A DNA stretch of 64,000 bases, from the NCBI GenBank assembly GCA_936924635.1, contig CAKZHP010000046.1, forward strand, positions 1-64,000, given 5' to 3'. The DNA comes from an uncultured Propionibacteriaceae bacterium (GTDB taxonomy: Bacteria > Actinomycetota > Actinomycetes > Propionibacteriales > Propionibacteriaceae). The notes under the pieces were generated by a model that was not told the origin of the DNA, ran no database searches, and saw nothing but the letters and a program-made list of their open reading frames with translations. Below, piece by piece: positions 44,277 through 55,015 of this stretch; position 1 is the first letter of the stretch; each line of letters begins with the position of its first letter. Made by a program: the position numbers and the translations under genes.

Positions 44277-45551
44277 TCATAGAGCGCTGCCCTTCTTGAA
44301 CTCTGCGAAGGAGATGTTCCAGTCGGTCCAGCCGTTGCCGTCCTCGAGGGGGCGGGAGCTTCCGGTGTAGAGGACGGGGTCGCCGACGAGGGAGTTCGTC
44401 ATCAGCCAGTCGGCGTTCTCGTCGCTCATGCCGACGCAGCCGTGGCTGACGTTGGTCTTGCCCTGCGATCCGACGGACCAGGGCGCGGCGTGGAAGAACT
44501 CGCCGGACTGGGTGACGCGCATGGCGTACTTGACGCCCTTGAGGTCGTAGAACTCGGGGGAGTCCTGGGCGGTGCCGGTGCTGCCGGCGTTCATGTCGAC
44601 GGAGTCGAGCCGCTCCATGATCACCTTGGTGCCGGAGCGGGTCTCGAAGCCTTCCTTGCCGCCGGTCACGGGGATGACCTTGGTGGTCTGGCCGTTGACT
44701 GTCTGGGTGGCGGTGTGCGCCTGGAGGTCGACGGTGATCTGGGCGGCTCGGCCGACGGTGAAGGAGGCGCGCTTGGACTCCTGCCCGTACAGGCCGTTGC
44801 CGGCGGAGACGCCGTTCACGGCGATGTTGACGTCGACGGTGGTGCCCGTCTGCCAGTAGCTCTCGGGCCGCCAGTGGGCCTCCTTGTCGGAGACCCAGCG
44901 CCAGGAGCCGTTCTGAGCGGGGACGCTGGTGACCTGCATGGCGCGCTGGAAGGAGGCCTTGTCGGCGATCGGCATGTCGAAGGAGACCACCACCGGCATG
45001 GCCACCCCGACGGTCTGGCCGGCGCCGATGATGTTGTAGACGAAGACCTGCTGCTTCAACGACAGCGGCGTGGTGGAGAACTTCACCGTCTTGGCGACCG
45101 CCTGCCCGTCGGCGGAGCGGGCGCTGATGGCCGCGGTGTAGGAGACGCCGGGTTCAAGCAGCGCCGCCGCCTGCCAGGTGCTCTTGTCGGCCGACACGCC
45201 GCCGGGCAGCGCCTTCTTCTCAGGGCGCGGGTCGGTCGAGGTCACGACGACGTTCTCGACCGTGCCGCCGGTCACGGTGGCGACGAAGCGGTGGTCGACC
45301 GGCACCTGGGCACCGTCAGCGAGGCTGGCGGTGACCGCGAACGGAGCCGCGGAGGTCGGTGCCGCGGAGGTGGGCGCAGGCGACACCGGCGCCGTCGCGG
45401 ACGTGCTCGCTGCCGGTGACGACGCGGGCGCCGACGCCGGGCCCCCGGTCGTGGACTGCGGGGCCGGGGCCGAGGTCGTCGAGCTGCTGCAGGCTCCCAG
45501 CAGGAGGACGAGGGTGGCGACGAGGGCGCTGACGCGGGCAGGCAGGACCAT
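44277..45551 (-). CDS. L,D-transpeptidase lipoprotein (second of a tandem pair)
   Basis: A 424-residue exported lipoprotein: signal MVLPARVSALVATLVLLL with lipobox LLGAC at about residues 17-21, a long Ser/Ala/Pro/Thr linker, two Ig-like domains, and a C-terminal YkuD domain with catalytic VSHGCVGMS near residue 370. It shares layout and many motifs with the neighbouring gene (GSQGK-NVSHGC, GNGWTDWNISF), so the pair arose by tandem duplication. AAGGAG precedes ATG 45551. It cross-links peptidoglycan outside the membrane. Confidence 0.9.
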   Translation of the reverse strand: MVLPARVSALVATLVLLLGACSSSTTSAPAPQSTTGGPASAPASSPAASTSATAPVSPAPTSAAPTSAAPFAVTASLADGAQVPVDHRFVATVTGGTVENVVVTSTDPRPEKKALPGGVSADKSTWQAAALLEPGVSYTAAISARSADGQAVAKTVKFSTTPLSLKQQVFVYNIIGAGQTVGVAMPVVVSFDMPIADKASFQRAMQVTSVPAQNGSWRWVSDKEAHWRPESYWQTGTTVDVNIAVNGVSAGNGLYGQESKRASFTVGRAAQITVDLQAHTATQTVNGQTTKVIPVTGGKEGFETRSGTKVIMERLDSVDMNAGSTGTAQDSPEFYDLKGVKYAMRVTQSGEFFHAAPWSVGSQGKTNVSHGCVGMSDENADWLMTNSLVGDPVLYTGSSRPLEDGNGWTDWNISFAEFKKGSAL

Positions 45552-45598
45552 GGAACTCCTTCGGGTCGGCTCTCAGTATGAACGAGCCCTAGGGCATT

Positions 45599-45611
45599 CC
45601 CCGCATCGGGG
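45599..45611 (-). terminator. Small hairpin after hppA
   Basis: CCCCG-CAT-CGGGG, 5-bp stem, 13 nt past the hppA stop on the minus strand. Weak and without a T-run. Confidence 0.3.
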
Positions 45612-45623
45612 CTCCCGCTCCGG

Positions 45624-48125
<2,502 letters not shown>

Positions 48126-48251
48126 AACGACCTCCAGTCCACCTCCGGAGGCCCGGCGGCGGCATCACCCTAGCCGCACTGCTGCGGGAAGGGGAGCGTC
48201 CGTCGCCGAGTCGCTGCGTCGGTGGGTGGAGGCCGTCGCGGTGGGTCGTGC

Positions 48252-48857
48252 TCAGGCGGGGGGCTCGGTCCAGTCGATCGGCCAGCCCTTGTCCTCCAGC
48301 CGCGCGCGTACGCGCTCGACGTCGGCCTCGCTGGGGCTCTGCCGGATCACGTCCTCGATCGCGGCCCCGACGTTGGCCGGCGTGGCGGGGGAGACCCCGC
48401 TGCGGCGGAGCGACTTGGCCACCTGCTTCACCTCGGCCTTGGTGAGCCGGCGCTGCAGCAGCGCCAGCAGCGGGATGTAGTCCTTGGGCGGGACACCCTC
48501 GGGGTAGCCGGCGCGGAGCCAGCCGATGACCCGCGACAGGACGCTGCCGGCGTGCGGCTCGTCGTCGGTCTCGTCGGCCTCGGCGAGGGGCCAGCCGCCG
48601 ATGACCAGCTGTACGGAGACCCGGCGGATGTCGTCGGCCGACGGCTCCTGCGGCGAGTCGAGCAGGGTGGTCACCTGGGCCTGGTCGAGGGTCTGGCCCT
48701 GCGAGAGGGAGGCCAGCTGGGCAGCCGCGCCGTGCAGCTCGGACGTGGTGAGCCGGCGCCGCAGCAGCCCGATCAGTGCGGGGTAGTCGCCCTCGGGGAT
48801 GCCGTCGGCGTACCCGGCCCTGACCCACTGCAGCACCTGAGCGGTCGGATCGGTCAT
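48252..48857 (-). CDS. Protein with two tandem DUF3349 domains
   Basis: A 201-residue soluble protein made of two similar halves. Residues 1-95 have VLQWVRAGYADGIPEGDYPALIGLLRRRLT, and residues about 105-200 have VIGWLRAGYPEGVPPKDYIPLLALLQRRLT, each ending near GWPL or GWPI. DUF3349 proteins are small actinobacterial proteins of unknown function (Rv0543c in M. tuberculosis is a single-domain case). It is encoded 2 nt after the small membrane protein in the pit operon, so a link with phosphate uptake is likely by context only. Confidence 0.82.
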   Translation of the reverse strand: MTDPTAQVLQWVRAGYADGIPEGDYPALIGLLRRRLTTSELHGAAAQLASLSQGQTLDQAQVTTLLDSPQEPSADDIRRVSVQLVIGGWPLAEADETDDEPHAGSVLSRVIGWLRAGYPEGVPPKDYIPLLALLQRRLTKAEVKQVAKSLRRSGVSPATPANVGAAIEDVIRQSPSEADVERVRARLEDKGWPIDWTEPPA

Positions 48858-48859
48858 GG

Positions 48860-49159
48860 TCAGCCCTTCTTCTTGAGCTCGGGGATGACGTGGTCGAAGC
48901 TGAGCACGTATCCGAAGCCGGAGGAGACGATGTAGGTCAGGCCGAGGCCGATCGCGACCAGCACGACCAGGAAGCACAGCCCAGCGAGGACCATGCCGAC
49001 GGGGTGGGGACGGGCGTGGTCGACCTCCGCCTCGCCGCCCTGGCCGTACGCCAGGGAGCGAACGCCCGCCGCGAAGACGGCCGGCAGGCCGGCCCCGAGG
49101 AGGATCGAGACGAGGAGGACCTTCCAGGCACCGTCGAGGGCGAGAAGGATCTGGTTCAT
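48860..49159 (-). CDS. Small two-helix membrane protein of the pit operon
   Basis: A 99-residue protein with hydrophobic segments at about residues 12-34 and 52-77 and a basic end (PELKKKG). I do not recognise a named family. The ATG overlaps the pit stop (ATGA). The order phosphate transporter, small membrane protein, DUF3349 protein matches Rv0545c-Rv0544c-Rv0543c of M. tuberculosis, so a role with the transporter is inferred. Confidence 0.75.
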   Translation of the reverse strand: MNQILLALDGAWKVLLVSILLGAGLPAVFAAGVRSLAYGQGGEAEVDHARPHPVGMVLAGLCFLVVLVAIGLGLTYIVSSGFGYVLSFDHVIPELKKKG

Positions 49160-50379
49160 GCCGCTGCTCCGGTCTTCGCGGGGACGACGTTGTTGCTGCT
49201 GTCGTCCCACTCTTCGTTGACGTTGTTGTGGTCGACGGGGTTCTTGCGGGAGTGCCACACCATGTAGCCCGCCATGGCGACCAGCAGGGCGAAGACCAGG
49301 ACGGCTCCGCCGGCCCCGCCGACGAGGTTGCCGATGAGGTACATGACCGCACCGACCGCGCCGGCGGCGGGGAGGGTGATCAGCCAGGCGGCGGCCATGC
49401 GGCCCGCCACGCCCCAGCGCACCTTGGCGCCGGGGGCCCCGACGCCGGAGCCGAGGATGGAACCGGTCGCCACGTGGGTGGTCGAGAGGGCGAAGCCGAG
49501 GTGGCTGGAGGCCAGGATCGTCGCCGCGGACGCTGACTCCGCCGCCATGCCCTGCGGGGAGCTGATCTCGACCAGCCCCTTGCCGAGCGTGCGGATGACT
49601 CGCCAGCCGCCCATGTACGTGCCGAGTGCGATGGCGAGGGCGCAGATGACCTTGACCCAGAACGGGACCGACGAGGTGTCGGTCCACTGGCCCGAGGCGA
49701 TCAGGGCGAGCGTGATCACACCCATCGTCTTCTGGGCGTCGTTCGTGCCGTGGGCGAGCGACACCAGGGAGGCGGAGCCGATCTGGCCCCAGCGGAACCC
49801 GGTCTCGCGGTAGCGCTCGGCGACGTTGGTCGTGATCTTGAAGATCAGCCAGGTGCCGATGGCCGAGACCAGGCCGGCGATGACCGGGGCCGCGACCGCG
49901 GGAAGGATGACCTTGCCCACCACGCCGTCGAGCTTGGTGCCGTCACCGGCCCAGTTCACCTTCGAGACGCCGAGGCCTGCCATGGTGGCACCGATCAGGC
50001 CGCCGAACAGGGCGTGAGAGGAGCTGGAGGGCAGCCCCAGCAGCCAGGTCAGGAGGTTCCAGACGATGCCGCCCACCAGGCCGCACATCACGATCAGCAG
50101 GAGGTTGATGCCGCCGCCCTCGAGGAGGGTGGGGTCGGGGGCGCCGGTCTTGGTCTGGATGCGCACCACCGAGTTGGTCACGGTGAGCGCGACCTCCACC
50201 GACAGGAAGGCGCCGACCAGGTTGAGGATCGCCGAGAGGATCACCGCCGTGCGGGGCTTGAGAGCCCCGGTGGCGATGGAGGTAGCCATGGCGTTGGCCG
50301 TGTCGTGGAAGCCGTTGGTGAAGTCGAAGGCGACCGCCGTCAGTGTCACCAGGGCGAGGATGAGGATCGCTGCTGTCAC
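49156..50379 (-). CDS. pit: Low-affinity inorganic phosphate transporter, PiT family
   Basis: About 407 residues with roughly ten membrane helices. The duplicated PHO4 motifs are FDFTNGFHDTANAMATSIATG (near residue 18) and LVSLAHGTNDAQKTMGVITL (near 215). It carries metal-phosphate by proton symport. GTG 50379 is chosen because the first helix begins there; an upstream start at 50403 adds 8 residues. It leads a three-gene overlapping operon and is divergent from sufR. Confidence 0.93.
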   Translation of the reverse strand: MTAAILILALVTLTAVAFDFTNGFHDTANAMATSIATGALKPRTAVILSAILNLVGAFLSVEVALTVTNSVVRIQTKTGAPDPTLLEGGGINLLLIVMCGLVGGIVWNLLTWLLGLPSSSSHALFGGLIGATMAGLGVSKVNWAGDGTKLDGVVGKVILPAVAAPVIAGLVSAIGTWLIFKITTNVAERYRETGFRWGQIGSASLVSLAHGTNDAQKTMGVITLALIASGQWTDTSSVPFWVKVICALAIALGTYMGGWRVIRTLGKGLVEISSPQGMAAESASAATILASSHLGFALSTTHVATGSILGSGVGAPGAKVRWGVAGRMAAAWLITLPAAGAVGAVMYLIGNLVGGAGGAVLVFALLVAMAGYMVWHSRKNPVDHNNVNEEWDDSSNNVVPAKTGAAA

Positions 50380-50535
50380 GCCGCCCAGCCTGGCACCGGG
50401 CACCCACTCGGCTCTGACCTATCTCGCGACCGCTGGGTGAAGGCCCGGTGAACGCGGAGGGACGACTGGACGCCCGAGCGACCGGCCCGGCCGCTCCAGG
50501 CGAGCGCCTCGGCCACCCAGGCAGCGCCTCGGCGT

Positions 50536-50563
50536 TTGACTCTGGGCCAGATTAGGAAAGAAT
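50536..50563 (+). promoter_or_regulatory. Promoter of the SUF operon
   Basis: TTGACT (50536-50541) and AAGAAT (50558-50563) are 16 nt apart. The -10 box ends 6 nt before the sufR GTG, so a leaderless transcript is likely. SufR itself probably represses here, but I cannot pick out its operator with confidence. Confidence 0.6.
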
Positions 50564-50569
50564 GACGTT

Positions 50570-51256
50570 GTGAAATCCCAGACCGCAGACCGGGCCACGG
50601 CCCAGGACGTGGACCTGGGCACACGCGAGCGGGTGCTGGCCGTGATCATGGAGCAGGGCGGTGCCACCGCGGCCGACCTGGCCCAGGCGCTGCAGCTCAC
50701 CCCCGCGGCCGTGCGCCGCCACCTCGCCACGCTGGAGGAGCAGGGTCTCATCACGACCCGCACCCGGCCTGCGTACGGGGCTCGCGGTCGGGGTCGGCCG
50801 GCCAAGACGTTCGTCGCCACCGACGCCGGGCGGGGCGCGTTCGGCGCCGCGTACGACACCCTGGCGATCGAGGTGCTGACCTACCTGGCCGAGCAGAACG
50901 GCGCCGAGGCGGTGACCGAGTTCGCCCGTCAGCGGTTCGGGCAGCTGGAGCGGCGCCTGGCCGAGGCGATGCCCTTGACCCCGGCAGGCACCACGGCGGC
51001 CCAGGCGCTCGCCCCCCTCCTCACCGAGGAGGGCTTCATGGCGCAGGTGCGGCCGGTGGCCTCCGGCGAGCAGCTGTGCCAGCACCACTGCCCGGTGGCC
51101 CACGTGGCCGCCCGCTTCCCCGAGCTCTGTGCGGCCGAGACGGAGTCTCTGGCCCGGCTGCTAGGGTCCCACGTCCAGCGTCTCGCGACCATCGCCCACG
51201 GCGACGGCGTCTGCACCACGCACATCCCTCGTCCACTCACTCAGGAGGCATCATGA
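50570..51256 (+). CDS. sufR: Iron-sulfur-sensing transcriptional repressor SufR
   Basis: A 228-residue regulator. An N-terminal winged helix (RERVLAVIMEQGGATAADLAQ...TPAAVRRHLATLEEQGLI) is followed by a C-terminal region with cluster-binding Cys residues in LCQHHCPVAHVAARFPELC and GDGVC. In actinobacteria and cyanobacteria, SufR with its cluster represses the suf operon. It overlaps sufB by ATGA and so regulates its own operon. Confidence 0.92.
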   Translation: MKSQTADRATAQDVDLGTRERVLAVIMEQGGATAADLAQALQLTPAAVRRHLATLEEQGLITTRTRPAYGARGRGRPAKTFVATDAGRGAFGAAYDTLAIEVLTYLAEQNGAEAVTEFARQRFGQLERRLAEAMPLTPAGTTAAQALAPLLTEEGFMAQVRPVASGEQLCQHHCPVAHVAARFPELCAAETESLARLLGSHVQRLATIAHGDGVCTTHIPRPLTQEAS

Positions 51257-52695
51257 CCCAGACCCAGCCGGTGGCCCCGGGCCTCGGCAGCACCCAGGAC
51301 GAGCACCTTGAGGCGCTCGGCAGCTACCGATTCGGGTGGCACGACGCCGACACCGCAGGTGCTTCCGCACAGCGTGGCCTCAACGAGGCCGTCGTCCGTG
51401 ACATCTCCGCCCGCAAGAACGAGCCGGAGTGGATGCTGCAGCGACGCCTCAAGGGCCTCTCCCTGTTCGAGCGCAAGCCGATGCCCACGTGGGGCGCCGA
51501 CCTGTCGGGGATCGACTTCGACAACATCAAGTACTTCGTGCGCTCCACCGAGAAGCAGGCCGCCTCGTGGGAGGACCTGCCCGAGGACATCAAGAACACG
51601 TACGACCGCCTCGGCATCCCCGAGGCCGAGAAGCAGCGCCTCGTCGCGGGCGTCGCCGCCCAGTACGAGTCCGAGGTCGTCTACCACAAGATCAACGAGG
51701 AGCTGGAGCGCCAGGGCGTCATCTTCCTCGACACCGACTCCGGCCTGCGCGAGCACCCCGAGCTCTTCGAGGAGTACTTCGGCACGGTCATCCCGACCGG
51801 TGACAACAAGTTCTCCGCGCTGAACACCTCGGTGTGGTCGGGCGGCTCCTTCATCTACGTGCCGAAGGGCGTCCACGTCTCGATCCCGCTGCAGGCCTAC
51901 TTCCGGATCAACACCGAGAACATGGGGCAGTTCGAGCGCACGCTGATCATCGTCGACGAGGGTGCGTACGTGCACTACGTCGAGGGCTGCACGGCGCCGA
52001 TCTACAAGTCCGACTCGCTGCACTCGGCGGTCGTCGAGATCGTGGTGAAGAAGAACGCCCGCTGCCGTTACACGACCATCCAGAACTGGTCGAACAACGT
52101 GTACAACCTGGTCACCAAGCGCGCCACCTGCGAGGAGGGCGCGACCATGGAGTGGGTCGACGGCAACATCGGCTCCAAGGTGACGATGAAGTACCCGGCC
52201 GTCTGGATGATGGGAGAGCACGCCCGCGGCGAGACCCTGTCGATCGCCTTCGCCGGCGAGGGCCAGCACCAGGACACCGGCTCCAAGATGGTGCACGCGG
52301 CTCCGCACACGTCGAGCTCGATCATCTCCAAGTCGGTCTCTCGCGGCGGTGGCCGCACCTCGTACCGGGGTCTGGTGCAGGTCGACAACGGCTCGCACCA
52401 CGCCGCCAGCTCGGTGAAGTGCGACGCGCTGCTGGTCGACACCATCAGCCGCTCCGACACCTACCCTTACGTCGACGTCCGCGAGGACGACGTCTCCATG
52501 GCCCACGAGGCCACCGTGTCGAAGGTCTCCGACGACCAGCTCTTCTACCTGATGAGCCGCGGCATGGAGGAGGACGAGGCGATGGCGATGATCGTGCGCG
52601 GCTTCATCGAGCCGATCGCGCGCGAGCTCCCCATGGAGTACGCACTCGAGCTGAATCGCCTCATCGAGCTGCAGATGGAGGGTGCGGTCGGCTGA
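51253..52695 (+). CDS. sufB: Fe-S cluster scaffold protein SufB
   Basis: A 480-residue cytosolic protein, part of the SufBC2D scaffold that builds Fe-S clusters. Typical motifs: KNEPEWMLQRRLKGL near residue 56, TSVWSGGSFIYVPKGVHV near 194, NVYNLVTKRATCEEGATMEW near 280 and the C-terminal SRGMEEDEAMAMIVRGF near 435. No intein is present, unlike M. tuberculosis SufB. An AGGAGG box inside sufR precedes ATG 51253. Confidence 0.96.
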   Translation: MTQTQPVAPGLGSTQDEHLEALGSYRFGWHDADTAGASAQRGLNEAVVRDISARKNEPEWMLQRRLKGLSLFERKPMPTWGADLSGIDFDNIKYFVRSTEKQAASWEDLPEDIKNTYDRLGIPEAEKQRLVAGVAAQYESEVVYHKINEELERQGVIFLDTDSGLREHPELFEEYFGTVIPTGDNKFSALNTSVWSGGSFIYVPKGVHVSIPLQAYFRINTENMGQFERTLIIVDEGAYVHYVEGCTAPIYKSDSLHSAVVEIVVKKNARCRYTTIQNWSNNVYNLVTKRATCEEGATMEWVDGNIGSKVTMKYPAVWMMGEHARGETLSIAFAGEGQHQDTGSKMVHAAPHTSSSIISKSVSRGGGRTSYRGLVQVDNGSHHAASSVKCDALLVDTISRSDTYPYVDVREDDVSMAHEATVSKVSDDQLFYLMSRGMEEDEAMAMIVRGFIEPIARELPMEYALELNRLIELQMEGAVG

Positions 52696-52745
52696 TCGCC
52701 GCCCACCCCCTCGTCCCAGTCGTCGAGCCACAGAAAGAGCACTAC

Positions 52746-53900
52746 GTGACACTCACTGCTGACAAGCCCGCCGTCGCGGCCGCGATCGAGACGGTGGAGT
52801 CCCACCTGCACCCCGCCCCGTCGTGGGACCTGGACGACCACCCGATGCCCACGGGTCGCGAGGAGGTGTGGCGTTTCACCCCGCTGAAGAGGTTCACGGG
52901 GCTGCTCAACCCGGTCGCCGAGATGGGCACGCTGGACTGGCAGGCCACCTTCAGCGACCCCGTCACCGTCACCGAGCTGAGCCGCGACGAGGCCCGGGGG
53001 CTGGCGGTGCGAGAGCCGGCTGACCGGGTCTCGGCCCTGGCCGCCGACCAGACCGTGCACCGCACCCACATCCAGGTGCCGGCCGAGGCCGAGGTCGCCG
53101 AGCCCATCGTCTTCAGGGCCAAGGGCGAGAACGGCGAGGCCCGCGACCACTACGTGATCTCGGTCGGTCACCACGCCCGGGCCACCGTGGTGGTGCGCTT
53201 CGAGGGTGTCGCCAGTTACGCGGAGAAGCTCGACGTGCTGGTCGCCGAGGGCGCGACGCTGAACCTGATCACCGTGCAGGACTGGGCCGAGGGCACCGTC
53301 CACGGCGGCCAGCGCAGCATCAAGGTGGGCCGGGACGCCACCGTCAAGGCCATCACGGTCTCGATCGGTGGTGACATCCGCCTGCAGGAGGAGGCCGTGT
53401 TCGACGGGCCCGGCGGGTCCCTGGAGCAGTTCGGCCTCTACTTCGTCGACGGCGGGCAGCACGTGGAGCACCGGCTCTTCGTCGACCACAACGAGCCGCG
53501 CACGCACTCCGACGTCGACTACCGCGGCGCGCTGCAGGGCGAGGGTGCGCACTCGGTGTGGGTCGGCGACGTCCTGATCCGCAAGGTGGCCGAGGGCATC
53601 TCGACGTATGAGTCGAACAAGAACCTCGTGCTCACCGACGGCTGCCGCGCCGACTCCGTGCCGAACCTGGAGATCGAGACCGGCGAGATCGAGGGTGCCG
53701 GCCACGCCTCGACGACCGGCCGGTTCGACGACGAGCAGCTGTTCTACCTGACCAGCCGCGGCATCGACGTCGAGGAGGCGCGGCGCCTGGTCGTACGCGG
53801 CTTCTTCGCCTCGATCATCGGCAAGATCGGCGTCCCAGAGCTCGAGGAGCAGCTGCTGGAGGCTGTCGAGACCGAGCTCGCGAAGTCGGTCGGCGCATGA
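52746..53900 (+). CDS. sufD: Fe-S cluster assembly protein SufD
   Basis: A 384-residue partner of SufB with the same beta-helix core. REEVWRFTPLKRF near residue 38 and a C-terminal SRGIDVEEARRLVVRGFF near 335 match SufB/SufD ends. GTG 52746 lies 50 nt after sufB; the gap has no other gene. The stop overlaps the Rieske gene start (ATGA). It helps load iron and completes the scaffold. Confidence 0.94.
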   Translation: MTLTADKPAVAAAIETVESHLHPAPSWDLDDHPMPTGREEVWRFTPLKRFTGLLNPVAEMGTLDWQATFSDPVTVTELSRDEARGLAVREPADRVSALAADQTVHRTHIQVPAEAEVAEPIVFRAKGENGEARDHYVISVGHHARATVVVRFEGVASYAEKLDVLVAEGATLNLITVQDWAEGTVHGGQRSIKVGRDATVKAITVSIGGDIRLQEEAVFDGPGGSLEQFGLYFVDGGQHVEHRLFVDHNEPRTHSDVDYRGALQGEGAHSVWVGDVLIRKVAEGISTYESNKNLVLTDGCRADSVPNLEIETGEIEGAGHASTTGRFDDEQLFYLTSRGIDVEEARRLVVRGFFASIIGKIGVPELEEQLLEAVETELAKSVGA

Positions 53901-54238
53901 CGTACGAGCGCGTCTGCAGCGTCGGCGACGTGGCGCAGGGGGCTGTGAAGCCCGTCTCCGTCGGCGGCGTCGACGTCGCGGTCGTGCACACGAGCGAGGG
54001 CTGGTACGCGATCGCGGACGAGTGCTCGCACGCGGCGATCCCCTTGTCGGACGGTGACCTGGAGGGCTGCCTCCTGGAGTGCTACATGCACGGGTCTCGC
54101 TTCGACGTCCGCACCGGGCAGCCTGACCAGCTGCCCGCCACCGCGCCGGTGGCCACCTACTCCGTCCAGGTCGACGGCGACGACGTGCTCGTCGACGTGG
54201 ACACCCCGAAGAACACCTCAGAGCTGGAGATGAGCTGA
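53897..54238 (+). CDS. Rieske-type ferredoxin of the SUF operon
   Basis: A 113-residue soluble Rieske protein. Cluster ligands are in DECSHAAIPLSDG near residue 42 and ECYMHGSRFDVRTG near 61. Such NirD/BphF-like proteins are regularly encoded between sufD and sufC in actinobacteria; they may carry electrons for assembly or be an early client. ATGA overlap with sufD and direct abutment with sufC show tight coupling. Confidence 0.9.
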   Translation: MTYERVCSVGDVAQGAVKPVSVGGVDVAVVHTSEGWYAIADECSHAAIPLSDGDLEGCLLECYMHGSRFDVRTGQPDQLPATAPVATYSVQVDGDDVLVDVDTPKNTSELEMS

Positions 54239-55015
54239 ATGACCGACACCACCCAGGGCCTGCTGATCACCGACCTTCATGCGTCGGTGGAGACCGAGCA
54301 GGGGCCGAAGGAGATCCTCAAGGGGGTCGACCTGCACGTGAAGCCGGGGGAGATCCACGCGATCATGGGCCCCAACGGCTCGGGCAAGTCGACGCTGGCG
54401 TACTCGATCGCCGGTCACCCCAAGTACACGATCACCTCGGGCTCGGTGAGCCTCGACGGGGTCGACCTGACGGAGATGACCGTCGACGAGCGGGCGCGGG
54501 CCGGCATGTTCCTGGCGATGCAGTACCCGGTGGAGGTGCCGGGGGTGTCGGTCGCCAACTTCCTGCGTACGGCCAAGACGGCCCTGACCGGTGAGGCGCC
54601 GAAGGTGCGCACCTGGGTGAAGGAGGTCGACGCGGCGCTCGACCGTCTCCAGCTCGACCACTCGTTCTCCTCGCGCTCGGTGAACGAGGGCTTCTCCGGC
54701 GGTGAGAAGAAGCGTCACGAGATCGCGCAGCTGGAGCTGCTGAACCCGAAGTTCGCGGTGCTCGACGAGACCGACTCCGGTCTCGACATCGACGCGCTGC
54801 GGATCGTCAGCGAGGGCGTCAACCGCTTCGCCGACCAGGGTGACCGGGGCGTGCTGCTGATCACCCACTACACGCGGATCCTGCGCTATATCAAGCCCGA
54901 CTTCGTGCACGTGTTCGTCAACGGCCGGGTCGCCGAGGAGGGCGGCCAGGAGCTGGCCGACGAGCTGGAGGCCACGGGCTACGAGAAGTACGTGAAGGCG
55001 GCGCAGAACGCGTGA
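54239..55015 (+). CDS. sufC: Fe-S cluster assembly ATPase SufC
   Basis: A 258-residue ABC ATPase that drives shape changes in the SufBCD scaffold. Walker A GPNGSGKSTLAYS near residue 42, signature FSGGEKKRHEI near 153, Walker B FAVLDETDSGLDID near 176 and H-loop LITHYTRI. The start abuts the Rieske stop and its end overlaps sufS (GTGA). Confidence 0.96.
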   Translation: MTDTTQGLLITDLHASVETEQGPKEILKGVDLHVKPGEIHAIMGPNGSGKSTLAYSIAGHPKYTITSGSVSLDGVDLTEMTVDERARAGMFLAMQYPVEVPGVSVANFLRTAKTALTGEAPKVRTWVKEVDAALDRLQLDHSFSSRSVNEGFSGGEKKRHEIAQLELLNPKFAVLDETDSGLDIDALRIVSEGVNRFADQGDRGVLLITHYTRILRYIKPDFVHVFVNGRVAEEGGQELADELEATGYEKYVKAAQNA

